64,000 nucleotides of DNA from Neobacillus sp. Marseille-Q6967 (GCF_946151075.1 NZ_OX267715.1:1341881-1405880), one strand, 5' to 3'; positions 7,827 through 16,509 are shown, counted from the first letter of the stretch. Notes: a model not told the origin generated them from the sequence alone. Numbers and translations: made by a program.

Positions 7827-9731
7827 TTAATCCCTCCTCTCTTGAACCAATACCCCAAATACCCCTGCCAATTCCTGATTCATAAAAGGGTCCAGTTCTA
7901 GATCATATACCAAGAGCTGCTTACCGTTCTGTTCCAAGATTTCCATCACGGCCTGCAAATTCTCTGATTGTAACCTCTCATCACATGCAGGAATGTCAAG
8001 GTTTTGCGGTTCTTTTTCATCAAGAAGGGTGGATGAAACCTCCAAATATCGCGGTGTGACAAATTCAGCTTGGTTTTGCGCTTGTGCAATAGCCTGTTGC
8101 AGCGCCTGCCGCAACGCCATGGTTCTATTCAAATCGACACTTCCATACCATCCGTCACTAGTACCAACCCACACAACAGGAAAACCCGAAACCTCATCGC
8201 CTAAGGCAATGGTCGGTGCTCCCTGCATTGTCGTCAGGGCCTGCAAATAAAATTGGCAGCGTTCATCTTCTACTGTACTTAACTGCACCTGAGAGACAGA
8301 GTACATCTGCTCAAGACATTGCCTGGTCAATTCCTCATCTAAATACTTTTGAAATCCTCGGCAAACCCCTTCCGCGAATGTTTCACCAACTCCAACTTCA
8401 ACTTGTGGAGGTATTTCGAACCTGCCTGTTAGTCTTGAAACATACGCTTCTATTCCGGCAAGCCCCGCTTCCCTTCGTGCTTCTTCATGTGTCAGTCCTG
8501 TACAGACAATGTCTTGCAACAGTTCTGCTGGTCCCTCTGCCAATGGATCGGCTGCCTGAACACGGCACTGAGCTAACGGAAGCTGCTTTAAAGCCCCCTC
8601 TTCCCAGCTATGGAAAATCCCTGATACATTTGATGTTAACTGGTTAAAGTATAGAAGCAATGAACCCGGTTCACCTCTCTCTTTTCCTTGAACTAGCCGC
8701 AACTCTAAATCCTCTACTAATCTCACGAATGGCTGTCCTGTCACCAGCGAATGCGGCAGAAATCTATGCCAGTTTCCTTCCAATGTTTCCAAGTCAAGGA
8801 GAAAGAATTGATTCTTCTGTTCTTTTTCCGACACACCCGTAACGTCTTTAAACAACTCAAATACGATGACATTCGCAAGCATGGCTCCCGCTGTAGAAGA
8901 AAAAGCAGAATACGGATGGTCTTTGGTGAGAGCTGATTGATGAATACGGCGCCAGGCAGACTCCCAGCAACCTTCTGAGTCTGGGTGCACTAATGGCCCC
9001 GCTAATCCCATCTGTTCTAAGCAGATAGCCGGGAGAAAGACCTTCTTCTCTTCTCTGCAAACACTATGTAGAAGTCGTAGTTCCTCTACATCGCTCTTTT
9101 CCGAGACATACAAAATATAATCAAAGTGTTTCACCAACTCCTGCCAATTCTTGTTTCGTTCGATTTCCTCTACCGCCACTTCATCATCTGTTTTACGGGC
9201 ATGTTCCACAAGTTCGAGCAACCGACGTCGATCGGTTTGAACACTTTCTGTGATTAAAAATTGAAATTTTGGTATTCCAGATTCAAGCAACGAAGAAACT
9301 AACGAAGTAAAAAATGGTCCTGATCCCACTGCCAGCACTTTCGATTGTCGATAGGTTTGAAAACGGTATGCCCCCGAGTCTGCTAAATTATCAACAAATT
9401 CAATTTGAGAGGCATATTTTTTTAAAACTTGTTCTGGCAATTGATGCGGGCGGTCCTGGCTCACATCCCGAACAAACCCATTTCGATAGAGTGTTTCAGC
9501 AATTTCATACACTCGATCCCGATATGGTCCTGTTAAACCGTTTGTCAAATTCTCCAATGTGTATTCGCCATTAAACATGGGTAACAGCTTTTCAACCCAC
9601 TTATCAATCGTACTGCCTTCCATCCGGAACGAGCTTATATTGTTCCGAAAATACACACCATTGTTTGGATTAGGGAGAAAAAACGTGTCCCTTTTCACTT
9701 TTAGACGCATAGAAGGGTTCAAATTCGTCAT
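7827..9731 (-). CDS. thiazole-containing bacteriocin maturation protein (RRE plus ThiF-like)
   Basis: This 634-residue protein belongs to the 'ocin ThiF-like' TOMM family. Residues about 10-100 resemble a RiPP recognition element (a PqqD-like winged helix: SSFRMEGSTIDKWVEKLL, then YTLENL). A degenerate Rossmann segment follows (VLAVGSGPFFTSLVSSLLES) without an obvious adenylation site. The C-terminal 250 residues resemble a divergent YcaO-like half. Its likely role is to bind the leader peptide and present the substrate to the cyclodehydratase encoded next. The ATG has AGGAGGAAC upstream. It is the first enzyme gene after the precursor. Confidence 0.8.
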   Translation of the reverse strand: MTNLNPSMRLKVKRDTFFLPNPNNGVYFRNNISSFRMEGSTIDKWVEKLLPMFNGEYTLENLTNGLTGPYRDRVYEIAETLYRNGFVRDVSQDRPHQLPEQVLKKYASQIEFVDNLADSGAYRFQTYRQSKVLAVGSGPFFTSLVSSLLESGIPKFQFLITESVQTDRRRLLELVEHARKTDDEVAVEEIERNKNWQELVKHFDYILYVSEKSDVEELRLLHSVCREEKKVFLPAICLEQMGLAGPLVHPDSEGCWESAWRRIHQSALTKDHPYSAFSSTAGAMLANVIVFELFKDVTGVSEKEQKNQFFLLDLETLEGNWHRFLPHSLVTGQPFVRLVEDLELRLVQGKERGEPGSLLLYFNQLTSNVSGIFHSWEEGALKQLPLAQCRVQAADPLAEGPAELLQDIVCTGLTHEEARREAGLAGIEAYVSRLTGRFEIPPQVEVGVGETFAEGVCRGFQKYLDEELTRQCLEQMYSVSQVQLSTVEDERCQFYLQALTTMQGAPTIALGDEVSGFPVVWVGTSDGWYGSVDLNRTMALRQALQQAIAQAQNQAEFVTPRYLEVSSTLLDEKEPQNLDIPACDERLQSENLQAVMEILEQNGKQLLVYDLELDPFMNQELAGVFGVLVQERRD

Positions 9732-9907
9732 TTCGTTCCTCCTCAGCCGTAGCTGTCCTTATATTAAAATGTCATCACTATCATTCTATGTCCTGCAATT
9801 TGTCCCTTATGTTAATGATTGTAGAGTCTGCAACAAAACTTCGTTCTCCTTCCGGTTTACCGTTACAATTTCTATTTTATTAAGGCCCTGATAAGTTTCT
9901 ATTAAAA

Positions 9908-9935
9908 ATAAGAAAAAGCTGACTTATGAGCCAGC
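9908..9935 (-). terminator. intrinsic terminator/attenuator between the precursor and the enzyme genes
   Basis: On the minus strand GCTGGCT-CATA-AGTCAGC forms a 7-bp stem (one G-U pair) followed by TTTTTCTT. It lies 55 bp after the precursor stop and about 180 bp before the maturation gene. Partial read-through would give much more precursor mRNA than enzyme mRNA, as is common in RiPP operons. Confidence 0.7.
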
Positions 9936-9989
9936 CTCTTCTCCTTATCAAACACAGTTTTTAACATATACGGAAAACGATCAACCGCC

Positions 9990-10298
9990 TCAACGGCCAC
10001 CTCCACCGCAACGATGTCCACCACAACGATGTCCACCGCAACGATGTCCACCGCAATGATGGAAACAATGATGAAAACAATTGTGGAAACAATTGTGGAA
10101 GCAATTGTGGAAACAATTATGAAAACAATTGTGGAAGCAATTGTGGAAACAATTATGAAAACAATTCCCAAAACCAAGAACACCAAGGAATTGCCGATCT
10201 TGATCACTATAGTATTGATTTGGATCATATGGTACGGATTGGGTAGCTTGGAAATCCCCGAGATTTAACATCTGAAGTTCATTTTGAAAATTATTCAT
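9990..10298 (-). CDS. TOMM precursor peptide, heterocycloanthracin-like leader with NCFH-repeat core
   Basis: This 102-residue peptide has two parts. Residues 1-44 form an acidic, Cys-free leader starting MNNFQNELQMLNLGDFQ, close to the leader of the heterocycloanthracin/sonorensin family as I recall it. Residues 45-102 form the core: eight NCFH units, one HCFH, HCGG, then three HRCGG units and a GGR end, with 13 cysteines. All Cys could become thiazoles. The spacing in the first block is strictly one Cys per four residues, while described family members mostly have Cys every third residue or CxxCxxx patterns. GAGGAGG sits eight bases before the ATG. It is transcribed towards the three maturation genes. 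No export or immunity gene lies beside it. Confidence 0.85.
   Translation of the reverse strand: MNNFQNELQMLNLGDFQATQSVPYDPNQYYSDQDRQFLGVLGFGNCFHNCFHNCFHNCFHNCFHNCFHNCFHNCFHHCFHHCGGHRCGGHRCGGHRCGGGGR
9993..10166 (-). repeat. 12-bp tandem repeats encoding the NCFH core, then 15-bp HRCGG repeats
   Basis: The segment 10071-10166 is built from eight 12-bp units that differ at a few synonymous positions. The part nearer 9993 has three 15-bp units. In-frame units of this kind can expand or contract by slippage and would change the number of azole rings. Confidence 0.85.
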
Positions 10299-10357
10299 TT
10301 TTATAACCTCCTCAAATATTTACCAATGGCCGAAGGGACAGAAACAGAGCGAGGTAG

Positions 10358-10507
10358 ATGAAAAAAGCAACTTTAAAAATAGGTGAATATAATAATTTCG
10401 ATTCCTCCCCAACAAAATATGTACATTGGATGGGTAATGCTACTGATACAAAAGCCTATTTTAATAAACTTCATGATCCCATTCAGAAAAAAAGATATGG
10501 TCATTGA
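10358..10507 (+). CDS. small hypothetical protein divergent from the TOMM precursor
   Basis: This 49-codon ORF starts MKKATLKIGEYNNFDSSPTK and continues with YVHWMGNATDTKAYFN to a TGA. GAGG lies three bases before the ATG, a weak and close ribosome site. Residue composition is protein-like and polar, with no membrane segment and no Cys. It faces away from the precursor gene 59 bp to the left and ends before a strong terminator hairpin. It could be a small regulator or immunity factor of the TOMM locus, or unrelated. No homology is recognised. Confidence 0.45.
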   Translation: MKKATLKIGEYNNFDSSPTKYVHWMGNATDTKAYFNKLHDPIQKKRYGH

Positions 10508-10534
10508 TTCAAAAAACTTCCGTGTTAGATAACT

Positions 10535-10585
10535 AGAAAGCCCTAAGGTACAAGTATTAAAAACACTTGTATCTTAGGGCTTTCT
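10535..10585. terminator. long bidirectional terminator hairpin
   Basis: The arms 10535-10555 and 10565-10585 are nearly perfect complements (AGAAAGCCCTAAG / CTTAGGGCTTTCT), flanked by short A and T runs. It lies between the small ORF on the plus strand and the end of the acyltransferase gene on the minus strand. Confidence 0.75.
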
Positions 10586-10692
10586 TTAAAACGTCTTAAT
10601 AAGTAACCAATTTTTCTACTAAAATCTAACAACCATAGTCATAAAATCATTATTCTCAAATGAACAATATTACTAGTAATTGGTTATGGTGG

Positions 10693-12450
10693 TTAATCTC
10701 TCAAAAAATTGAATAATAGGTTAGCATAGGTCTCTCCACCTAATCTTGTTAAATGAACGCCATCACTTACGAAGTATTCTGCGTGACCGGCACTAGTACT
10801 ATACCAGTCTACAAGAACAGTATTGGGCAGACTTTGAACGATTTCCTCTAACGTACGGTTGACAGTGTTTTCCCATGGCCTGGGGACACGGCAATTTACT
10901 AGAAACACTTTCCTTTGTCCGAGTCCTTCAATGACTTGAGTTAAGTCTGATTTTTTAAAAGGCCCATTGGTGCCGATTTGAATGATCACATAATCCCCCA
11001 ATTTTCCTTCTTCCTCTAATCGTTTGATGACATCCGGCAGCTCTGTCATTTGCCGTCCAACCCGGTAATCGAAAACTGCTTCGGGATAAACGTCTGTAAA
11101 AAATGGAATCACATCATAGAGAATGGAATCTCCAATAATCGTGATCCTCTTGGTTTCAGGTTCTGGTATGTTCGGAGCCTCTTCTTTTTGCCCAAACTCA
11201 ATACGACCCAGAGGTTCCGCTGCTATAGGAGTTTTGATGGTCAGTGCGGTTGTGGATGCATTGGTTGTAAAGGCTGCGGCAACTCCAATACATAACAAAC
11301 AACTTCCTAGCAGAATGCTTTTTTGTAATAAAGTGAGGCTTTTTAGGTTGGAAGGATTGATTTTTAACCGCCCTGCCCTAATCGGAACTTCTACAAATTT
11401 ATAAGATAAGGCTGAAAGGACTAAGGTAGTGGTAAGTTGTAACGCCATACGACCTAGATTTACTCCGTCGGTATTGACAGCCGGATTGGTTAAAACAATA
11501 ATGGGATAATGCCATAGATAAATCCCATAGGAACGAACGCCAATCCAGCGAATCGGTGGGATGTTCAACCATTTTGTGAGAGTACTAGCAGGATGGGCTA
11601 AGGTGGCTACTACCAGCACGGTGAGTATCGATAAAAACATCATGCCGCCCTGATAAAGGAAATCCTCAAATTGTGACGTGACAATAAACAAGATAACGAT
11701 AAGGGCTAACCCTGCTCCCCCTATTGACTCCAATACCAACCGGGCCGGTCTTGTTATGGCAGCTGATAACGTTTGACTAGGCCAGACGAATGCGAGTGCG
11801 GCGCCAAGAAGCAGTGAAAATGCTCTTGTATCTGTCCCATAATAAACACGGGATGGATCTTCTCCAGGTGTATAGAGAAAGGCCATCAACCAAGATGAGG
11901 CGATGATTCCAACAAAGATCAGAAAAACTCGATACCTTGTTTTTATAATTTTAAGAACAAGGATCATAAGCAATGGCCAAATGAGATAAAATTGTTCTTC
12001 GATGGCCAGTGACCATATATGAGTTAGGGGTGAAACGGGTCCGAAGGAATCAAAATACGAATACTCGTGAAAAATATAATACCAATTCATCATGTAAAAA
12101 ATGGATGGAATTAGTTCATCCTGGAGTTTTTCGAATGCTGGATGGTCCGTGAATGTCACCCACGCTGTTACCAGAAAAAGCATGAACAACAAAGCAGGTG
12201 CCAACCGGCGAAAACGCCGGATCACAAAACGAATAAGATCGATCTTTTGAGTTTTATTCCATTCGTCAATCAGTAAATCTGTAATCAAGTAACCTGATAA
12301 AACAAAGAAAACCGTAACCCCTAAAAATCCTCCTGAAAACCACGGAATGTTCAAATGATATAAAATAACTCCAATAACCGCAATCGCTCTTAACCCATCC
12401 AATCCTGGCATATATCTGCGTTTTTCTTGCATAGGACTAATCAATAACAT
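10693..12450 (-). CDS. OafA/YrhL-type membrane acyltransferase with C-terminal SGNH domain
   Basis: This protein of about 585 residues has an N-terminal acyltransferase-3 domain. It starts RRYMPGLDGLRAIAVIGVILYH, with the catalytic His in the first helix, and continues FFVLSGYLIT and RRFRRLAP. About ten membrane helices follow to residue 400. The C-terminal 170 residues form an extracellular SGNH-hydrolase-like domain with block I ITIIGDSILYD, a QIGTNGP block and SDGVHLTRLG carrying the Asp-His pair. Such enzymes O-acetylate cell-wall polymers such as peptidoglycan or secondary polysaccharides. ATG at 12450 follows AGGGGG by four bases. A longer frame to 12468 has no ribosome site. Confidence 0.88.
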   Translation of the reverse strand: MLLISPMQEKRRYMPGLDGLRAIAVIGVILYHLNIPWFSGGFLGVTVFFVLSGYLITDLLIDEWNKTQKIDLIRFVIRRFRRLAPALLFMLFLVTAWVTFTDHPAFEKLQDELIPSIFYMMNWYYIFHEYSYFDSFGPVSPLTHIWSLAIEEQFYLIWPLLMILVLKIIKTRYRVFLIFVGIIASSWLMAFLYTPGEDPSRVYYGTDTRAFSLLLGAALAFVWPSQTLSAAITRPARLVLESIGGAGLALIVILFIVTSQFEDFLYQGGMMFLSILTVLVVATLAHPASTLTKWLNIPPIRWIGVRSYGIYLWHYPIIVLTNPAVNTDGVNLGRMALQLTTTLVLSALSYKFVEVPIRAGRLKINPSNLKSLTLLQKSILLGSCLLCIGVAAAFTTNASTTALTIKTPIAAEPLGRIEFGQKEEAPNIPEPETKRITIIGDSILYDVIPFFTDVYPEAVFDYRVGRQMTELPDVIKRLEEEGKLGDYVIIQIGTNGPFKKSDLTQVIEGLGQRKVFLVNCRVPRPWENTVNRTLEEIVQSLPNTVLVDWYSTSAGHAEYFVSDGVHLTRLGGETYANLLFNFLRD

Positions 12451-12606
12451 CCTGCCCCCTAAGTTCATTTTCGGAGGTACCGTTTTATATGATAAATATA
12501 GTTTCTAGACTCCCTAAAAATGATTGATTCGTCTAGATATTTCCGACAATAACCATAAAGGTAGCTGACTGATTCCCTTTTCGTAGGAATTTATAGAAAC
12601 AAACAC

Positions 12607-12640
12607 AAAAAGCAACAGGAATCCCTGCTGCTTTTGTTGA
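12607..12640 (-). terminator. intrinsic terminator after leuA
   Basis: On the minus strand AAAAGCAGCAGG pairs with CCTGTTGCTTTT, followed by a T-rich tail. It sits immediately after the leuA stop. Confidence 0.85.
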
Positions 12641-12644
12641 TTTA

Positions 12645-14348
12645 TTATTTTTTTGAAACAGACAGTGCCTTTTCAATTGGATGCTGGGTGCTGGTGATCA
12701 TGTTGTTTACTGCACTAAATAGAGCTTTGACAGAGGATGTCATGATATCAGGGTCGATACCGCAGCCCCAGTAAGCCTTACCATCCATTGCTGTAATTCC
12801 TACATAAGATACCGCGTTCGACTTCGAACCAATTTCGAGAGCATGCTCTTTGTAAACTAAATCCCTATAGTCGACACCAAGGTTTCTGTGAATTATGTTA
12901 CTGATGGCGTCGAGTTTTCCGTTACCTGTACCAATAAATTCATGATCTTCGTTATGAATTCGGACCTTCACAATCGTTTCATAATGATCATTTTGCGTTG
13001 AACGATATTTGATAAACTCAACTGGTGTATTGATATTGGCATATTCTTTTATAAAAATGTCATAGATTTCATTTGGCATAAGCTCCTTATGCTCGCGATC
13101 CGATACATTTTTAACACTATAACCGAAGTTTTCACGCATTTTAGCAGGAAGATCGAGCCCATAATTCTGCTCCAGGATGTAGCCAATTCCGCCTTTACCA
13201 GATTGGCTGTTGATTCGGATAATATCCCCTTCATACTCTCTGCCAATATCCTTAGGATCAATCAATAGATAAGGAACGGTCCAATACTGACGTTCTTCAT
13301 CCTCACGCCACTTCATCCCTTTCGCAATCGCATCCTGATGGGATCCAGAGAAAGCAGTAAAGACCAGTTCACCTGCGTATGGGTGTCTTTCATGTACCCT
13401 CATTCTCGTTAATTTTTCGTATTTGGCAATAATCTCACGGATATTCTCAAATTGAAGCTTCGGATTTACTCCATGTGAAAACATGTTGATTGCAAGCGTG
13501 ACGATGTCTACATTTCCTGTTCTTTCACCATTTCCAAACAGTGTCCCTTCCACTCTCTGTGCCCCGGCAAGCATCGCCAATTCTGCATCAGCGACCCCCG
13601 TTCCTCTATCATTATGCGGATGAACGGATAAGATTACATTATCACGGAATTTCAGGTGATCACTCATGAATTCAATTTGGCTCGCATATACGTGTGGCAT
13701 GCTCATCGATACTGTTGCTGGAAGGTTGATGATCACCTTGTTATCTGCAGTTGGCTGCCACACATCAAGGACTCGATTGCAGATCTCCAGCGCGAAGCCC
13801 ATTTCTGTACCGGTGAAGCTTTCCGGCGAATATTGAAACTGGAAGTTCCCTTCAGTCTCGGCAGCATATTTTTTAAGCAACTTTGCTCCGGCTACGGCAA
13901 TGTCGATGATTTCTTCTTCCGACTTTTTAAATACCTGCTCACGTTGAGCGACGGAAGTCGAATTGTATAGATGAACCACGGCCTTATTCACACCGCGAAG
14001 CGCTTCAAATGTTTTTTCAATAATATGGTCCCGGGACTGCGTTAGCACTTGCACAGTTACATCCTCAGGAATCAAATCCTGTTCAATCAAGGTGCGAAGA
14101 AATGCAAATTCTGTTTCGGATGCCGCAGGAAAACCGACTTCAATTTCCTTAAATCCTACTTCCAACAGCAGTTGAAAATATTCTAATTTTTCCTCAAGGC
14201 TCATTGGGATCACCAAGGCTTGATTTCCATCCCTTAGATCCACGCTGCACCAGGTAGGAGCTTCTGTTATGTACTCCTTCTCCGTCCATTTCATGCTCTT
14301 GACCGGGGGCATAAAATATCCTCTTGCATACTTATTAACATTTCTCAT
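12645..14348 (-). CDS. leuA: 2-isopropylmalate synthase, long (actinobacterial-type) form
   Basis: This 567-residue enzyme joins acetyl-CoA and 2-oxoisovalerate in the first committed step of leucine synthesis. It has the DmpG/HMGL TIM barrel with WCSVDLRDGNQAL at the metal site, SVHPHNDRGTGVADAEL with the metal-binding His pair and GNGERTGNVD. It also has a C-terminal LeuA allosteric domain for leucine feedback. Its length and the motif pattern match the second LeuA type (Corynebacterium-like), not the roughly 510-residue form in the ilv-leu operon of Bacillus subtilis. ATG at 14348 follows AAAGGTGG by eight bases. A GTG at 14360 overlaps that site. It is preceded by a leucine-type T-box and stands alone, without leuBCD. 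Confidence 0.92.
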   Translation of the reverse strand: MRNVNKYARGYFMPPVKSMKWTEKEYITEAPTWCSVDLRDGNQALVIPMSLEEKLEYFQLLLEVGFKEIEVGFPAASETEFAFLRTLIEQDLIPEDVTVQVLTQSRDHIIEKTFEALRGVNKAVVHLYNSTSVAQREQVFKKSEEEIIDIAVAGAKLLKKYAAETEGNFQFQYSPESFTGTEMGFALEICNRVLDVWQPTADNKVIINLPATVSMSMPHVYASQIEFMSDHLKFRDNVILSVHPHNDRGTGVADAELAMLAGAQRVEGTLFGNGERTGNVDIVTLAINMFSHGVNPKLQFENIREIIAKYEKLTRMRVHERHPYAGELVFTAFSGSHQDAIAKGMKWREDEERQYWTVPYLLIDPKDIGREYEGDIIRINSQSGKGGIGYILEQNYGLDLPAKMRENFGYSVKNVSDREHKELMPNEIYDIFIKEYANINTPVEFIKYRSTQNDHYETIVKVRIHNEDHEFIGTGNGKLDAISNIIHRNLGVDYRDLVYKEHALEIGSKSNAVSYVGITAMDGKAYWGCGIDPDIMTSSVKALFSAVNNMITSTQHPIEKALSVSKK

Positions 14349-14375
14349 ATTCGCGACCACCTTTTCATTTATGAT

Positions 14376-14567
14376 AGTATTATTTTTTTAGTAAGCCGAA
14401 GGGCAGATACACCAGAAATATTCGTAACCCTAAACCGTGAAATGCAGTTAAGTCCGGAACGTTTCCGTAAACCTGAAATTGCTCCTTCAAGGGGAACGAA
14501 TATAGCTGTTTTGTTACCGTTCCCTCGAAAATTCTTCTTCGTCGGGAACGTTTTTTAAAAAATAAAA
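14376..14567 (-). other. unexplained leader segment between the T-box terminator and leuA
   Basis: This 190-base stretch would be transcribed on T-box read-through but has no ORF with a ribosome site. It contains several GGAACG or CGTTCC motifs, including an inverted GGGAACG / CGTTCCC pair (14492-14524) and a near-palindrome CGGAACGTTTCCG. No known riboswitch was recognised. Confidence 0.3.
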
Positions 14568-14833
14568 AAGCCCGTCATCTCATATAAGAGACGACAGGCT
14601 TTGCCTACGTGGTACCACTCTTTTTGATTCGTTCATAAAACAAAACGAATCCACTTAACGACTTGATGACGGCGGTCAACCGTTAAGACCTACATGTCAG
14701 TCTTACCACTCCTGGGCGAGTTGGGGAAAATTATTGACTGTCTCTCACCAGCCGACAGCTCTCTAAGCAATAACGATTCCTTAATACTCCCAATCACTGT
14801 GTTTAAAAAAATTCAAATTTCAATTTTTTGATT
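14568..14833 (-). promoter_or_regulatory. T-box riboswitch leader of leuA, probable leucine specifier
   Basis: The minus strand carries the T-box sequence GAGTGGTACCACG (14607-14620), followed by the terminator stem GCCTGTCGTCTC / GAGATGACGGGC and TTTTTTATTTTT (14565-14599). Upstream are the stem I hallmarks AGAGAGCTG...GGTGAGAGACAG. The candidate specifier is CTC (Leu) at 14718-14720, within CAACTCGCCC. Uncharged tRNA-Leu would favour the antiterminator and leuA transcription. The specifier was assigned by eye, but it fits the product. Confidence 0.88.
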
Positions 14834-14839
14834 TTTCTT

Positions 14840-14868
14840 ATTTTATAATGGATTGGACGATTAATCAA
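14840..14868 (-). promoter_or_regulatory. SigA-type promoter of the T-box-leuA unit
   Basis: On the minus strand TTGATT (14863-14868) and TAAAAT (14840-14845) are separated by 17 bp, placing the start just upstream of T-box stem I. Confidence 0.6.
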
Positions 14869-14877
14869 GAGTTAATG

Positions 14878-14906
14878 AAAAAAACTTTTCATATATTTGA
14901 TGAAAG
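14878..14906 (-). terminator. possible ftsZ terminator
   Basis: On the minus strand CTTTCAT and ATGAAAAG form a short AT-rich stem followed by seven T. It lies 26 bp after the ftsZ stop and overlaps the start of the leuA promoter region. The stem is weak. Confidence 0.4.
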
Positions 14907-14932
14907 CCCTCTAAATGGCAGCTTGTATTCTA

Positions 14933-16090
14933 TTAATATCTTCCTCTTCGATTGCGCAAAAAAGCAGGAATATCCAAAGACTGTTCTTCCTGTACGGGCT
15001 GTCGCTCAAAATCCTCAACCGGTTCACTATAGTTAAGTCTTTCACGTTGCGTCCGTCGTTCTCTTAGAGAAGGTTGAGACGGTTGAGATATTTCTTCTAC
15101 GGATGGCTGTGACGCGGGTTGTGATAGCTTGTCCTCTTGCTCGTTGAACCCGGTGGCAATAACCGTTATGATGATTTCATCTTTTAGATTTTCGTTAATA
15201 ACCGAACCAAAAATCATATTTAATTCCTCGTTGGAAGCAGCAGCGACGATATCGGCCGCCTCCTGAACTTCAAAAAGGCTTAAATCACGGCCGCCGGTTA
15301 TGTTCATAATCACACCATGAGCTCCATTGATGGAGGTTTCTAGTAACGGACTATTTAAGGCTTTCTCCGCAGCTTCAGCAGCACGATTTTCCCCTGTAGC
15401 AATACCAATTCCCATTAGCGCAGTTCCTTTATGGGACATGACCGTTTTCACGTCCGCAAAATCAAGATTGATTAGCCCTGGGACAGCAATTAAATCAGAG
15501 ATCCCTTGAACCCCCTGACGAAGGACATTATCCGCTTCACGGAAGGCTTCTACCATAGGAGTTTTTTTATCTACTATCTCCAGTAAACGATCGTTTGGTA
15601 TGATAATCAAGGTGTCTACTGCTTCCCTCATCGCCTGAATACCCATTTCTGCGTTTACAGCGCGTTTTCGGCCTTCAAATTTAAAAGGACGAGTGACAAC
15701 TCCAATGGTCAGCGCACCTAGTTTACGGGCAATTTTAGCAATGGCAGGAGCAGCCCCTGTACCTGTACCCCCGCCCATTCCTGCTGTAACGAACACCATG
15801 TCCGCCCCTTTTAATACTTCTTCGATTTGATGTTTACTTTCTTCCACAGCCTTTTTCCCTATTTCTGGATTTGCACCTGCTCCTAATCCTCTTGTCAACG
15901 TTGCACCGATCTGCATTGTGATTCCTGCTCGTGATTGTTTAAGAGCTTGCGCATCTGTGTTAACGGTAATAAATTCTACACCGGCAACTCCATCCTCGAT
16001 CATACGGTTAACGGCGTTGTTTCCCCCGCCTCCAACACCGATTACTTTAATTGTGGCTAATTGGTCCAAATTTGTATCAAAATCAAACAA
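14933..16090 (-). CDS. ftsZ: cell division GTPase FtsZ, outside the division gene cluster
   Basis: This full-length 385-residue FtsZ forms the GTP-dependent cytokinetic ring. The tubulin signature GGGTGTG is at 106-112 and the synergy loop has N208, D210 and D213 ([13 protein letters not shown]). The Ser/Gln/Pro-rich linker begins near 316. The C-terminal tail [14 protein letters not shown] is the FtsA/SepF/ZapA-type docking peptide. All catalytic residues are present. The start is TTG, eight bases after AGGAGGAGG; the nearby ATG is out of frame and stops at once. No ftsA or other dcw genes are near. In Bacillaceae the main ftsZ normally follows ftsA, so this is either a second copy or a relocated gene. 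Confidence 0.95.
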   Translation of the reverse strand: MFDFDTNLDQLATIKVIGVGGGGNNAVNRMIEDGVAGVEFITVNTDAQALKQSRAGITMQIGATLTRGLGAGANPEIGKKAVEESKHQIEEVLKGADMVFVTAGMGGGTGTGAAPAIAKIARKLGALTIGVVTRPFKFEGRKRAVNAEMGIQAMREAVDTLIIIPNDRLLEIVDKKTPMVEAFREADNVLRQGVQGISDLIAVPGLINLDFADVKTVMSHKGTALMGIGIATGENRAAEAAEKALNSPLLETSINGAHGVIMNITGGRDLSLFEVQEAADIVAAASNEELNMIFGSVINENLKDEIIITVIATGFNEQEDKLSQPASQPSVEEISQPSQPSLRERRTQRERLNYSEPVEDFERQPVQEEQSLDIPAFLRNRRGRY

Positions 16091-16373
16091 AAAACATTCC
16101 TCCTCCTTTATACAAATGTCCTTGATACTAACGCTTTCAAGGTTGGGGCAGAGCTTTTTATATTATTCGAATTTTCTATCTCTTTTCTATGGGTTAGTAG
16201 TTAAATTGATAGAATTTCCTTATATAGCTTAACTTCTTTTTATTAACGAAAGGTAACAAACTGTTTACAAATTGATTATCATTGGTTACTTCGACAAATT
16301 TCTAAAAAATTGCTTGTTATACTTTGTCTTATAAGAAGGTTATAAAATCCAAAATCAAATATGAGGAGGAAAT

Positions 16374-16481
16374 ATGGCGGAGGTTTTACTTTATCTTGGT
16401 ACATATTTATCAGTAGCACTTGTTCTTGGTTGGCTGATTACAATCGTTTTTAATTTATTTTTAAAAAAAGATGAGAGCTAA
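16374..16481 (+). CDS. 35-residue single-pass membrane microprotein
   Basis: The ORF starts MAEVLLYLGTYLSVALVLGW and ends with a charged KKDES tail. One hydrophobic helix spans about residues 4-29 and the basic end is probably cytoplasmic. GAGGAGG lies five bases before the ATG, one of the best ribosome sites in the window. The next gene starts 28 bp after its stop on the same strand, so the two are probably co-transcribed, and ftsZ is divergent. It is too short for homology by eye. Confidence 0.6.
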   Translation: MAEVLLYLGTYLSVALVLGWLITIVFNLFLKKDES

Positions 16482-16509
16482 GACTATTTTTAAAGCGGGG
16501 GTTGATGTA

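Noticed and set aside
8216..8647. 143-residue ORF on the plus strand
   Set aside because: It is antisense to the ThiF-like maturation gene, with no ribosome site and no family features.
9902..10228. 108-residue hydrophobic Ile/Val-rich ORF on the minus strand
   Set aside because: It is an out-of-frame reading of the NCFH repeat DNA; the precursor frame has the leader and ribosome site.
10014..10268. 84-residue Met/Thr-rich ORF on the plus strand
   Set aside because: It is the complement of the same repeats, with low complexity and no ribosome site.
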